Of a DNA stretch of 64,000 bases, positions 51,065-61,738 are shown in pieces. Under the pieces are notes generated by a model. The model made no database searches. It saw only the letters and a list, made by a program, of their open reading frames with translations, and was not told the DNA's origin. Where the stretch lies: positions 1,860,001 through 1,924,000 of the forward strand of contig JAWZYV010016058.1 of NCBI GenBank assembly GCA_038373885.1, read 5' to 3'. This DNA is from Cheiracanthium punctorium. Its lineage: Eukaryota; Arthropoda; Arachnida; Araneae; Cheiracanthiidae. Position 1 is the first letter of the stretch; each line of letters opens with the position of its first letter. Both the position numbers and the translations under genes were made by a program.

Positions 51065-52534
51065 CCCAGACAGCACATAAGCTTAAATCAAGTTTGACAT
51101 TTCTTTGAATTTGACGCATTAATGCAAGCTTGACAGTTCAACTCATTCTAAGCTGGCAGCAAGCTTGCAGGAGTAAAGTTGAATTGTAAAGTTTAAATAC
51201 AGCTTGATTTAAGCTTGAAAATTGATACTCGCGTGATTTTTCCTTTTAAAGGAGCGTTGATGGCGCCATCTGTGAAAGAGAATGGACATTAATTGTCTAG
51301 CATCCTAATATTTGCTGAAAGTTCGTAAAAGATGTGTTTTATTTTATATTACCAGTGCCATATTACCGGTAGGGCAAACGTGGCAACTGCCCAGGGCCGA
51401 CAGATTTTAGGGCCCAAAAATCTTACATCTTACACTTTTGTAATTTTAAAATAAAATTACAAAGGATAAAAAAAAATTCAGAAGTTAAATAATTTTTTTA
51501 GTTATAAAGTATGAACAATGAAAATAATTCAAATTTACATTTGTATAAATTAATTTTAACTTATTTTTAATTCTTCAAAATGCTCTATATCAATATAGCA
51601 TACCAATATGCAGGAAAATAACCACATTTGTAAAGAAAATTTTTAGCGTTAAAAAATAGCAAAATTTTTCTATTATTTGTTATTTTAAGAAATATTTACA
51701 AAAATGACTAAAGTGTTTGTATTCCATACATGTTAGCAACTGTGATATAGCATTTCGAAGTAACGTTTAACTATCTGTTTGTTTCATTTCAGATTACTTA
51801 ACACAAAATTTGTGTTAAGTAATCTGAACACAAAATTTGTGTTAAGTAAACCCATTCTATATTTCCAAATATGGAAATTCTTCAAAATAAAATACAATTA
51901 TACTACGAAATTGATTTCAAAATCAGTCGTTTGTCTCGATTTTGGCCAGCAGTATTGCTTCGTGAGTGTTGCGGTACTGAAAGTTTTAAAACGTGTTTTT
52001 TATTTTTATTTTTATTTTAATTTAATTTATTTTGATGCATTATTTTAATTCTGATGCATCCCATGGAAAAATAAAAGAAACAAATAACACATCGCCCACT
52101 TATCAATTTGGCGAGAAAACAGCGTGGTAAGTCACTTCAAACTTTAGTCATAGCTGCACAAGGCTACGGTGGCGGAATGGATAGCGTGCTCGACTGCGAA
52201 GCCAAAGGGCCCGGGTTCTATCCCAGCGGCGAACACTCGATGGAAACAGATTAATTGAAATTTCAGCGTAGAGGGGGAAAATGCACGGAAAAATAAATTA
52301 TGTGGGGCGCGTTAGCCAGCGGGCGCCCCGTGTATTTAAAAAAAAAATTTTTTGGAAAATTTTTTAAGCTTGAAATGTCAAGCTTAATGCAAGCTGGGCA
52401 AGTGTAAACTAGAACACTTGATTCAAGCTTGCATCAAGCTTACACGATTAGAATTTTTAAGCTTAATTCAAGCTTATTGACTTGATAAATCAAGCTTGCT
52501 ACAAGTTTGATGCAAGTTTGCTGTGCTGTCTGGG
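51065..52534. mobile_element. TIR element with CAAGCTTG-rich subterminal arrays
   Basis: CCCAGACAGCACA at the left and TGTGCTGTCTGGG at the right, flanked by TATA on both sides. Within 170 bp of each end there are many copies of CAAGCTTG-type sequence (AAGCTT, CAAGTTTG, CAAGCTGG), in both orientations. The middle, about 51250-52350, is unlike the ends and holds a SINE and a decayed AGGGCAAACGTGGCAACTGC-type segment (51371), so younger insertions enlarged it. No transposase. Confidence 0.8.
52163..52345 (+). repeat. SINE family 3, tRNA-derived
   Basis: A nearly complete tRNA-like head: box A TGGCGGAATGGATAGCGTG and box B GGGTTCTATCCC, followed by a body (ATTAATTGAAATTTCAGCG, GGGGCGCGTTAGCCAGCGGG) and an A-rich tail at about 52337. 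Head and body differ from families 1 and 2. It is nested in the element 51065-52534. Confidence 0.75.
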
Positions 52535-52614
52535 TATAAACAATATTTTTTGTTTTTAAAATTCAGTTATTTTAATATTTTAAAATGTATTCTAGTACTT
52601 TACTGTTGATATAC

Positions 52615-52921
52615 CGGGTGATCCAAAAGTCAGGACAAACTTTATTTTAAAAATTCATTAAAAAAGAGCAATTAATGATAAAAAATTGCGGTTTGCACAA
52701 ATAGGTTTAGGGTATGATGGGATTTTTTTTAATGACAAGAAAGTTTATAGTTCCAAATGTTACCGGTAGGTGGCGCTGACATGCACAATGGGAACCAAAT
52801 TTCCACTTTAAAAAAATCCGAAATCTCTGTAATGCTTTCTATACAAACTGCAATTTTTTATCATTATTTGTTCTTTTTTAATGAATTTTTGAACTTTTCA
52901 CTAGCTTTTGATGCATCCTGA
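52615..52921. mobile_element. MITE with ~50-bp inner inverted repeat
   Basis: GGGTGATCCAAAAGTCAGGA at the left and a weaker TTTTGATGCATCC at the right. Inside, AAAATTCATTAAAAAAGAGC...GATAAAAAATTGC is inverted at 52846-52895. TAGGTGGCGCTGACATG lies at the centre. A further AAAATTCATTAAAAAAGAAC copy lies at 52935. Probably a mariner-type derivative. Confidence 0.65.
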
Positions 52922-53951
52922 GTGCACCAAAGTTTAAAAATTCATTAAAAAAGAACAAAGCATGATGTACATGCTATAATTTTTGTATTAAGTATAGTGT
53001 ACAATTTGCTGATATTAAATAAAAGATATTTTATAAAAATTGGTAGCTCTTACTAGCTTGTTTACTGTTCTGGTTAAAGAGAAACACATACAAGGAGTAA
53101 TAAAAGATGTGTGATTTCCTAAAAAGACATAGTGCAGTAATGCTGCAGATTTCAGAATAAGTTTCTTAATTCTGTTGGCATGTTTAAGTTCAATTTTATC
53201 AATTCCACATTAATTAAGTTATTCTAATAATTAGAATTAAATTTTAAGAGTTCTGAATGAATGTACTGTATAAGACTGACTTGTTATGTAAAGAATATTG
53301 CAGTTTTTAGAATATACTTTCCAATCTAGTTTTTGTTTTAATCGCAATGATCAGATTTCGATTTTAATTTTACAAGGATAATGAGTTCCTTAAAATCGTA
53401 AACTTTTGACATAAAATGTTTTTTGTAAAATGACGCGCATAATTCTATTCTAGTTTTCAGACCGGTTGTCAGTTTGTGTAGATTCTATTTCATTCTAATT
53501 TTGCGTAAAAAATGTACAATACTTACACAGAAAACGGAATTTTTGACAAACAGCACGTAAATATGATTTTATATAAAAAAAAACCACAATTATCATACAG
53601 CAAAAAACATAATAATGATATAACTTCAATTTAAGCATTCGAAAACTGCAAAGGGAAACAAAGCTTACGTTGGGAGTTATAAACAACTTGGATTCTTTTA
53701 TCCCAGGGCAGCATTTCTCTTTCTTTCGCTCCTACAACCCGAAGTGTTACCAGGAACACAACGTACAGAAGCCATCTCAAATTCAAAAATGAATTAAATC
53801 ACCGATTAGAAAAATAAAAATGCAACTTCTGTCAAAGCAATACTATGCTTCATAAGAGAATAAATGTGCAACAGCGCTATCTGTAAACCTAATCGGCGTC
53901 CTGTCCGTTTTCGCAGAAGGAAACCCATTGCTGATGCAAGTCCTTCTCAAT
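52922..53951. other. AT-rich, no gene
   Basis: Nothing with exon or transposon structure is recognised. Confidence 0.35.
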
Positions 53952-54715
53952 CTAAGGCTGCATTCGTAAACGACAAACTCGTTGCACGAGTTTTCGTAAG
54001 AAAACTGGAATGCGTGTGTTTAGTGCTGTCAGTGGTTATCAGTTTCTTTTGCCTTTACGAACAACTTCAGTTTATTTAGTTTCGTCGCCTAGGAGACGTG
54101 TTTGTTTACAATTCGCGAATGCGTTAACTTTCCTGAGGAGAGTTTTTAGCACATAATCAATATAAAATCAACAGAATTTTTAAAAGAAAAGAGTGGCCAT
54201 AATTGAAGTGCACATATCAAAATTTAGAAATTTCAACTTAAACTCCATTCTTTCAAAAGTATTTAGCAAGAGAAATTCAAATTTCGCAAATAACGGTTTA
54301 AATCAACTTCAATCTCGACACTAAAACATGCATTTTAGAATTTACTTAAATGAAATATACAAGAAAATGATTACCTTTGAAAAAGTATGTACCTTCGTAG
54401 GAGTTTCTAACGTATGCCTCAATTTCCTCCGCGAAAAACTAATATTTGCAGCTTCAGCAAACGCAAAATACTTTTCATAACATTACTATTCCATAACAAC
54501 GGACGCCATTTCTAAACAAAAACAACGTGCAGAAAGTAAAACTCAATGAATCTAATTCATTCTCAGTTTACTTCGTTTGAAACTAATTGCACTCAGTTTT
54601 GTATACGAACGCTCTAGTTTTTAAACTGAAAGCACTCAGTTTCCTTTACGAACACCTTAGATAGAAACTCGTTGTACGAGTGCAACTCCTTTGTCGTTTA
54701 CGAATGCGGCCTAAG
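53952..54715. mobile_element. TIR element, 764 bp
   Basis: GCTGCATTCGTAAACGACAA at the left and TTGTCGTTTACGAATGCGGC at the right, with CTCGTTGCACGAG and CTCGTTGTACGAG just inside. CTAAG occurs at both outer edges and may be a target duplication. The ends resemble those of 56909-58411 (GGCTGCGTTCGTAA). No transposase. Confidence 0.78.
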
Positions 54716-54729
54716 TCCATAATTACAAT

Positions 54730-55063
54730 GGGCGCGTTCGATAATTCATCGGTTGTGCACCGGTGCATGACCAGAGCGTTCGAAAAGGCCGAGCTCTAAA
54801 AGTAACCGCGTTCGAAAACGTTTCGGTTGTCTGCTCAACGTGACCAGAGCGCAACCAGAATGACCCTGCTAGCGAGGTGGGTTATTCTGGTTATTAGAGA
54901 AGTGTTGCTAGTATTTATTTATGTTTTCTTGGCTTGGCGCCGGATGTGTGAGGATGACCGAAACCGGTTGACGACCGTGACGTCACTTTATCAAACAAGG
55001 ACCGCACCTTAACCGCAACGGTAGCACCGGCGCATAACCAACCGGTAAATTATCGAACGGGCC
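54730..55063. mobile_element. 334-bp MITE
   Basis: GGGCGCGTTCGATAATTCAT and CGGTTG...CACCGGTGC at the left are matched by GCACCGGCGC, CCAACCGG and TTATCGAACGGGCC inverted at the right. It lies 15 bp after the previous element. Not classified. Confidence 0.75.
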
Positions 55064-55379
55064 TAATGCAATAAACACGTTTTAAAACGTATTACTACGC
55101 ATGCTCGCAAAACTCATTGTCGGAGTTCATTGGCTGCACCAAGCAGAAATCCCCAACCTGCTGAAATGTTCCATTTCTGTCTTAACGCGGATCCGCTCCT
55201 TTCGGTCAAACACGCCGGCGAAGTGAACACGCCACAGCGATGGAGTAGTAAAGCGACCATATTTCTAAACAGTAATTTGGGGACAAATCAAGCATTGTCC
55301 TCGAATCCCAGGAAAACTTGGGGAAACTAGAAAATACTTTTGGGGACTTATTGGATGACACAACATATTACCATGTACA

Positions 55380-55595
55380 TATTCCAAAAAGAGTATTCGA
55401 GTGAGGGATAAATTTCCTATTTTAGATTTGCGAATAATAATTGCGTTTTTGAAAAACGTAAAACTTGACGGAAATATGGAAAGCCATATTTATACATAGC
55501 CTAATTCCTTTTCTATGATAAATAATTTTTAATGTACGAAAGCAGCGTAGGAAATTTATCTCTTAATCGAATACTATTTTTGTAGGGTGTATACA
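55380..55595. repeat. Small inverted element, AAAGTATTCGA family
   Basis: GAGTATTCGAGTGAGGGATA plus AATTTCCTA is inverted at TAGGAAATTTATCTCTTAAT followed by CGAATACTATTTTTG. The same pair frames 55880-56005 and is found in the arms of 37673-38617. Confidence 0.7.
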
Positions 55596-55879
55596 AGTAC
55601 ACACCCATACTTTAAATCTTGACTGACTTTGATACTCAAAAATTAATTCTAATAGCATTTTATATCAATTGTGTATTATTATTTCTAATAAATTAATGGA
55701 AGTATTTCATTAATTTATAAATATTTATTTAAACCAGAAATATAAAAGGGACATCATGTTGAAAAAATTGCAATTTATTCAAAATTTATCTCTTGGCATA
55801 GTATTTGTATTTTCAGACGACATTTCTTTTTACATTGGCTCATTTTGTGATAATTTTTCATGAAATTTTGTACGCCCTC

Positions 55880-56010
55880 TAAAAATAGTATTCGAATGCA
55901 AGAAAAATTTGTACGTCAATTTCATATTTAAAGCATGATTCTTCATGAAAAGTGATTAATCATTAACAAAAGTAAAATGGGAAATTTGGCTCGTAGTCGA
56001 ATACTTAATT
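55880..56010. repeat. Small inverted element, AAAGTATTCGA family
   Basis: AAAATAGTATTCGAATGCAA at the left; GGGAAATTTGGCTCGTAGTC then GAATACTTAATT at the right. Confidence 0.55.
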
Positions 56011-56182
56011 CAATGTCTGTACACGCTACACACACAATGACAACAAACGTTTTCAGAGATCGAATTTCATTGTTTCTCTGAGTAGAAGGTGGAAGGCGCT
56101 TTTAGTTTTTTTTTTTTTTTCAGTTTTTTCTGAAAGGAATAAACTAAACGGAAATTTTCAGGGAAAAAGTACAAATATTTAA

Positions 56183-56458
56183 CCCATTTGTGCCCAGATA
56201 TTTTTTCGACTATCTTCGATTTTTGCTAATACCTGGAATAATAGATAAATTTCTGATGTCAACTTCTTGAACAAGGGGTGATTTCTTTTAAAATCAGTAT
56301 GCATAAAAATTTAAATGTCTACATTCTACTTCGTAATGTTAAAATATTTTGTGGAGTTGAGGTTCAATACTCGTGAATAAAGGCCAGGAAAAATAAATAA
56401 CGTTTCCGACTAATAGCGATAATGCCGTCCCAAAAAAAGGACACTAGGCATAAATGGG
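56183..56458. mobile_element. 276-bp TTAA MITE, copy 5 (reverse)
   Basis: TTAA at 56179-56182 and 56459-56462. The ends are CCCATTTGTGCC and GGCATAAATGGG. It reads opposite to copies 1, 3, 4 and 6 and is closest to copy 3. Confidence 0.93.
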
Positions 56459-56908
56459 TTAAATTTGGGGACTTTTTAATCAAAATATGTTTTTAAAAAA
56501 TAATTAACAAACCAATTCTTTAATGTATTTAATTGATTTATTCTAATGCATTTTATATGCACATTTAATAACAGAAACCACACCAGAAAGGAAAGTGTTA
56601 TCCATAGAAAGCATGCACTAAAATTCATGTCAATCTAAGGATAAACCTATCTAGTCATAGCTTCAAATTACATTGGAGACAAATTATCCATATATTTAAA
56701 AATCATGAAAAAATATCACAATCCTAAACTAGAAACAATATCTAATCTTGCAATTAGAGTTTAATTAGTTGCTGACAGCTTTAAAATTTCTTCCATATTT
56801 CTAAATAAATAATGTACATTCTTTCGTGCACAGTCGTTGATTGATGTCTAAACTGAAACGCCTGTTGCTCGCTATGCTATTCTGCAGTTTGTTTACATTC
56901 TTCACAGT

Positions 56909-58411
56909 GGGGCTGCGTTCGTAATCCAAAAACCCAATGAACCTCCTCAGATTACACGTAGTTTATACGGATTACTGAGATTGCTAAATAATACATTTAG
57001 GTAAAGAAATAGCATGCGCAGAACGATGCGCGAAGCTGTCACTCAGCTGACGTCAGAGATACGTCACATCGAAATACTCTATAGCATGGCGGTTGTTCGC
57101 CTTATCTGTAAAGGTTTGTTCATACTGTTTTGGACCGTTGACTGTCCGCGCGGCGAGCTTACGGTGCCTCAAGTAAATACACCAATGCTCTTCTGTAATT
57201 GGCTGTAGCTTTGCGGTCGCTGCGGAATATCTGTTCTCGCCAGATATTGCGCAAACCCTCGGCGCTCGCCGCGCGGGGGCCGTGTTGCTCCACCACGTGA
57301 CGTCATTGCGGCATCTTAGCGGTGCGGTACGGCCAGTATGAATCCGGCTTAACTCCATGGCCAAGGATGAGAGGTGCCTTGGAAGGAGGACTTTCTAAGG
57401 GGTTGTATCGGGTATTCACGTTACAGCTGGAGGAAAACTTACCAAAACTCCAGACCGTTAGATCGACAGCCGCGCGATGGGACCCGGACCCAGGACTTTC
57501 ACACATCGGCCGTCTACCATTTTCAATGACATAACCACTGTGCCATAGTGAGGCATAATTTAAAGAAATCTTTGAAATTTTCATTCTGTGAGATAAAATA
57601 AAAAGGTAGTTTGGTTTAGGGCCCCCTGTGAAACTGTTGACCGGGTGCCACTGGCGTAAATTGCAATGAAACATTGGGTGACAAAATGCCTTCCATTATA
57701 GAAAATACTATTTTAAAATGGGTGATATCTGAATTTCCTTGATATTTAAGGGGGGGGGGGTAATTGCCTCTCTAAAATTCAGGGACCCCTTCAAAATATT
57801 CCAGAGGGACCAATCCAGGAGCCTCTGTTTGGTCGAAGGACGGCCAAAAAAGGCCACCTTATGACCGCCATCGCTGGACCCCCCTATTTGAAAGCGATAG
57901 TTCCGTCCGTGAAGGTGATCATACGGCCCCAATTTCTGTGTTTTTTGCTATTTCCCCCACAAAATGTAAAAAAGCAATTGGGGACAATTTTTAATTATTA
58001 TATTGTATTTAATTAGATTATTGTTAATTATTTCATTAATTATTAAATGTCCCAAATTTTTTTTCAAATTTGGGGACATGTCCTCAATTTTACATTCAAA
58101 AATGTAAGTCTGGACCTGCTCCTTTTCTAATGGGCCTGCTTGTGCACTCCTAAACAGACCGAGGACGTTTCCTGGTTGGTTAGATTTGGCCGTTAGATGA
58201 CGTATCTAGGTGCTAGAACCAATAAGTGAGCATCTTTATAGAGCATTTCGACGTGACGTATCTCTGACGTCAGCTTAGTGACAGCTTCGCGCATCGTTCT
58301 GCGCATGCTATTTCTTTACCTAAATGTATTATTTAGCAATCTTTGTAATTCTTATAAACTACGTGTAATCTGAGGAGGTTCATTGGGTTTTCGGATTACG
58401 AACGCAGCCCC
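56909..58411. mobile_element. TIR element with ~190-bp inverted arms
   Basis: GGGGCTGCGTTCGTAATCC and its exact complement end the element. The arms continue with AACCCAATGAACCTCCTCAG, ACACGTAGTTTATA, AATACATTTAGGTAAAGAAA, TAGCATGCGCAGAACGATGC and GACGTCAGAGATACGTCA, inverted at 58256-58411 with few changes. Inside are a SINE (57362-57553), a C/G-rich segment and repeats shared with 40789. No transposase and no clear target duplication. Confidence 0.88.
57362..57553 (-). repeat. SINE family 1 copy (reverse), nested
   Basis: Minus strand: CACTATGGCACAGTGGTTAT head, box-B-like GGGTCCGGGTCCC, GATCTAACGGTCTGGAGTTT and CTCCAGCTGTAACGTGAATA. It lies inside 56909-58411. Confidence 0.88.
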
Positions 58412-59153
58412 ATTCTTGTAGTTCATGAGTCATGATTCATCTTCTCATTCAAGTTTACAGCAAACATTATTAGATTGGTGTGTAAATGATGGTAAAGTAC
58501 ATTGTTATAAGTTCAATTTTTTTTATATTTGGTTTTGATTTAAGCTTGAAAAGCAAGGACAGATTAAGGAAGGGGAGACCGCACGTGGCGTTATGCATTA
58601 GTATACAGAATAGGATTTTCTTTTCAAATAGAGGTGATATAAAATGAATTTTCAACTCAATAAAAAAATTTTATCATGTGACAATTTGAGTTTTCCTTAA
58701 AATTGTAGTCTTTAAAAATTTTTATTTTTAGGAATGTGATCGATACAGTTCATGCCTAGATACAGTTTTATGCCTAATGAGTGCTTGTATAATTTTGCTG
58801 TACATTTGAAGCAGCAGCATTGTACTTGTACTTTTTTGGCTTGTAAAATAGGATGAAGTTATCTGCCCAGTTTTATAAGCTGCAAGAATAAAAGAAAGAA
58901 GCTGCAAGAGTAAAAGAAGATCAGCACAGGTAAGTGCTGAAGAGAGATGGCAATGTGATCTCTTAGTGTGAGTATCATGATTAATTAAAACAAATTTATA
59001 AATGTATTCTATGTATTTGTTATTAAAAAAATGGAAACATTCCAAAAAGTTTTAATTTGTTAATTGTCTCTTAAAGAAATGCTAAAAACAATGATCACTA
59101 TTGTCCAATTGCAATGACACACATGTGTAGTCGACAATAAAATGTAAACATGG
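58412..59153. other. AT-rich, no gene
   Basis: A 105-codon minus-strand frame (58728-59045) is low in complexity and has no support. Confidence 0.35.
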
Positions 59154-59161
59154 CGTGAAGA

Positions 59162-59340
59162 CAGAAGCGTAGGCAGAAATTTTTCATCGGAGGGGGGGGT
59201 TACGACTACTGCAACTCACATATATGCATACATGTTTGTGATAAGGGAATGAAGAATATACATTTTGTAAGGGAAAAAATTCCTCATGGGGGGGAGGGGT
59301 TATGATCCCCCTAACCCCCCTCACCTTGGCTACGCCCCCG
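59162..59340. mobile_element. hAT MITE, CAGGGGCGTAGCC family
   Basis: Flanks CGTGAAGA (59154-59161) and CGTGAACA (59341-59348), an 8-bp duplication with one change. The ends are CAGAAGCGTAGGCAGAAATT and TTGGCTACGCCCCCG. Interior as in 39885. Confidence 0.88.
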
Positions 59341-59341
59341 C

Positions 59342-59755
59342 GTGAACACCTATTCATTTTGTCAAACAGAGCAAACCACTGATGTAAGGTCCGTGGAGCA
59401 AGCTATCTCATCCCTCCTTTCTATAGAACCAACCTACTATTCATTAAAACAGATGTACAATTCTTTTCATAGCCTGATTGAAACACACTTGTATTTTCAT
59501 TGTGGAAGTAATGGAACAGCTTTAGTATCGCTCGCCCGCCATTTCTTTTTTGCCAAGCCAGTGCAAAGTATTGTGTTTTGTAAAAGGTTTACCTTTCAAA
59601 CTCTTGACGAAGCTCTCCAGCTCCAGAATAGTGGCTATCCTTTTTTCTTGACACAAAAACATATCACACTTTTATCCATAGTTACTACGATATTACAGAG
59701 GGTGTTCATATATTTTTGTAACGATTTTGATTTTCTCCGTGAAGTTAAATATTAA
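59342..59755 (+). other. 137-codon open frame, unknown
   Basis: An uninterrupted frame from the edge of the MITE to a TAA at 59753: CQTEQTTDVRSVEQAISSLL, SLIETHLYFHCGSNG, SLARHFFFAKP, FTFQTLDEALQLQNSGYPFF. The composition is more protein-like than other open frames here. I do not recognise a family. No ATG at the start and no splice signal is evident, so it may be the end of an unlisted exon or a transposon piece. Confidence 0.3.
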
Positions 59756-59839
59756 TTTGAAAATAAAAATGTGATTGGCATCAAATTGTAATAAGGCTTA
59801 TTTATCGTCTGTAGCATTAAAAATATTCTTTGCTTTAAA

Positions 59840-60049
59840 ATGTTGCTGAAAAATAAACAATGGATCGAAGGCTATATTTTTTCGCTATCTGAAGAGAAAT
59901 ACTCTTATTCAGTTATTAAGAAAAGATGTCAAAATCATGGTTTTAATATTTCTACACGTAAAATAAGTGACATAATTAATATGAAAGGAAAGAAACGTCA
60001 AAGTTTATATTTCATTGGGGAAAAGGCAAAAAATGCATACCCAACAAAG
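59840..60049 (+). CDS. Possible first exon, HTH-like protein
   Basis: ATG at 59840 opens MLLKNKQWIEGYIFSLSEEK, YSYSVIKKRCQNHGFNISTR, KISDIINMKGKKRQSLYF, and reaches an excellent donor, CAACAAAG|GTATGT, at 60049. The residues about 14-50 could form a helix-turn-helix (VIKKRCQNHG-FNISTRKISDIIN), as in transposase or host DNA-binding proteins. After the donor the frame becomes low-complexity (lysine and glutamate rich). No downstream exon is identified. Confidence 0.35.
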
Positions 60050-61458
60050 GTATGTACACTAGAGATGAGTTCGGGCTCATTTTTTGAAGCCTACCAAAAA
60101 GAAAAAAAAGAAAATTGGGCAAACAAGTCCCCACCTTTTCCTAGCCTCACAAGGCATGTGATGAAAATCCCGCATTAAATCCCTACCTGTTACTTGAAAC
60201 CCCACCTCTTATATCCAACAGGTTAGTTTAAACAATTGCCAAAATAAAGAAATTACAAAACAAAAAAGGGAACTTTGCAATTTTTACACCAAAGGGTGCA
60301 GCAAAATACATTGATGTGCAGAACAACTCAAACAATTACAGAGATTAGCTTAGGCCAAACCAGAAATCAACATGGCATCCACAATTATGATTTTAACAAA
60401 AAGGATTTAGACATCGTTACTGGAAGCAATACATTAGAATGGCACACAAAGTTGAAAAAGAAAACTTAGCATTTGATATTTAATCCCCCCCCATTAAACA
60501 TTATAAGAACAAAAGGGATAGTTCTAGCACAGCTTGAAGCATGAAGTCGCTGATCCAGCTCGTGGTGGAGAAATGGAAGATAGAAAAGGGTAACGGTTAG
60601 ATCTCACCCACGGATCCAATGGCAGGTCTGGTCTCGGCGTTTCAGGGAACCAACGGACGGTCACTGATGGCACCCGGAGGCGGCATCTTGGTCTCTCCAC
60701 TGGTCAGGGAACTCCGGCAGGTGTCGGGGACTTCGCGTTCCAGTCAACACAAGCGGCTCCCGGGCTGGGCAAATGGTGATCGTAGTGCGAGACGTCAATT
60801 CCGGTAGGAGATTTTCATCGCCGCTTATGAAAAAACACAGGGGGGTGGGGGCCTTACGCCCAATTCACATCCAATGGTGGCAGTTGGTGTCGCATCGGCA
60901 TGATGGCCGAAAAAACAAAAAGGGGAAAAAGAAAATTACATGGTGATCATCATTAGTCCTGGCCCTCCGGCCTCCGATTTTGGGGGATCACATCCTATAA
61001 GTTGCTTAATGGGGCGACAAACGTCGAACTTGGACAAAAAAAGAGCGAGAAGAGAGTCCGGGAATCACCCTCCTTACAGCACCGCGTCAGCTCTCAGAAT
61101 GACGCTTTTCGCCGCCAGCTTGAGGAGCTTCGAAGAGACGCCGGCCGCGGGGACCAATCAGAGCGCGCCATCTCAGCCGGGAAACTTCGAGAACATTCGA
61201 TCGACGGGGGAAGGAAGAGAGAAAATAAGAAAATGGCGGCCAGCAACCACAGCACGCGGGAAAGAAACCACTTGGCCGAGAAGAAACGCAGGCAAGAACG
61301 GCCATCTTGAAATGGGGAAAAAACTTAATTGATCATAAGGGCCTTAAAAACGTTATTAAATTTTCTAAAATTTTAGCGGGAGATAGCTAATCGCCCGAGA
61401 CAACCCTGGGTAAAATTTGGAAAAAAAATTAAAATTAGAAGAGAGTAAAACTAATTAA
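60050..61458. other. A-rich strand-skewed DNA with a CpG-rich block
   Basis: The + strand is rich in A and C and poor in T. From about 60580 to 61320 GC and CpG content rise sharply (GGCGGCATCTTGG, GCCGGCCGCGGGGACC, CCAATCAGAGCGCGCC). Read on the minus strand the block holds AAGATGGCCGTTCTTGCC and GCCGCCATTTTC, promoter-like motifs. The open frames at 60940-61332 are by-products of GC bias. Confidence 0.45.
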
Positions 61459-61734
61459 CCCATTTATGCCTAGCGTCCCTTTTTTGGGACGGCATTTTCG
61501 CTATTAGTCGAAAACGTTATTTGTTTTTCCTAGCCTTTATTCATGAGTATTGAGCCTCAACTCTACAAAATATTTTAACATGACCAAGTAGTATGTTGAT
61601 ATTTCAATTTTTATGTATAATTATTTTAAAAGAAATCATTCGTTGTTCAAGAAGTTGACATCATAAATTTATCTATTATTTCTGTTATCAGTAAAAATCG
61701 AAGAAAGTCGCAAAAATATCCAGGCACAAATGGG
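61459..61734. mobile_element. 276-bp TTAA MITE, copy 6
   Basis: TTAA at 61455-61458 and 61735-61738. The ends are CCCATTTATGCC and GGCACAAATGGG. Close to copies 1 and 4. Confidence 0.93.
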
Positions 61735-61738
61735 TTAA

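Noticed and set aside
52163..52236. tRNA-like sequence with box A and box B
   Set aside because: No acceptor-stem pairing and a SINE body with an A-rich tail follows, so it is a SINE head and not a tRNA gene.
60940..61332. 130-codon and 102-codon overlapping frames
   Set aside because: They arise from GC-rich, stop-poor sequence; composition is low in complexity, and three frames are open at once.
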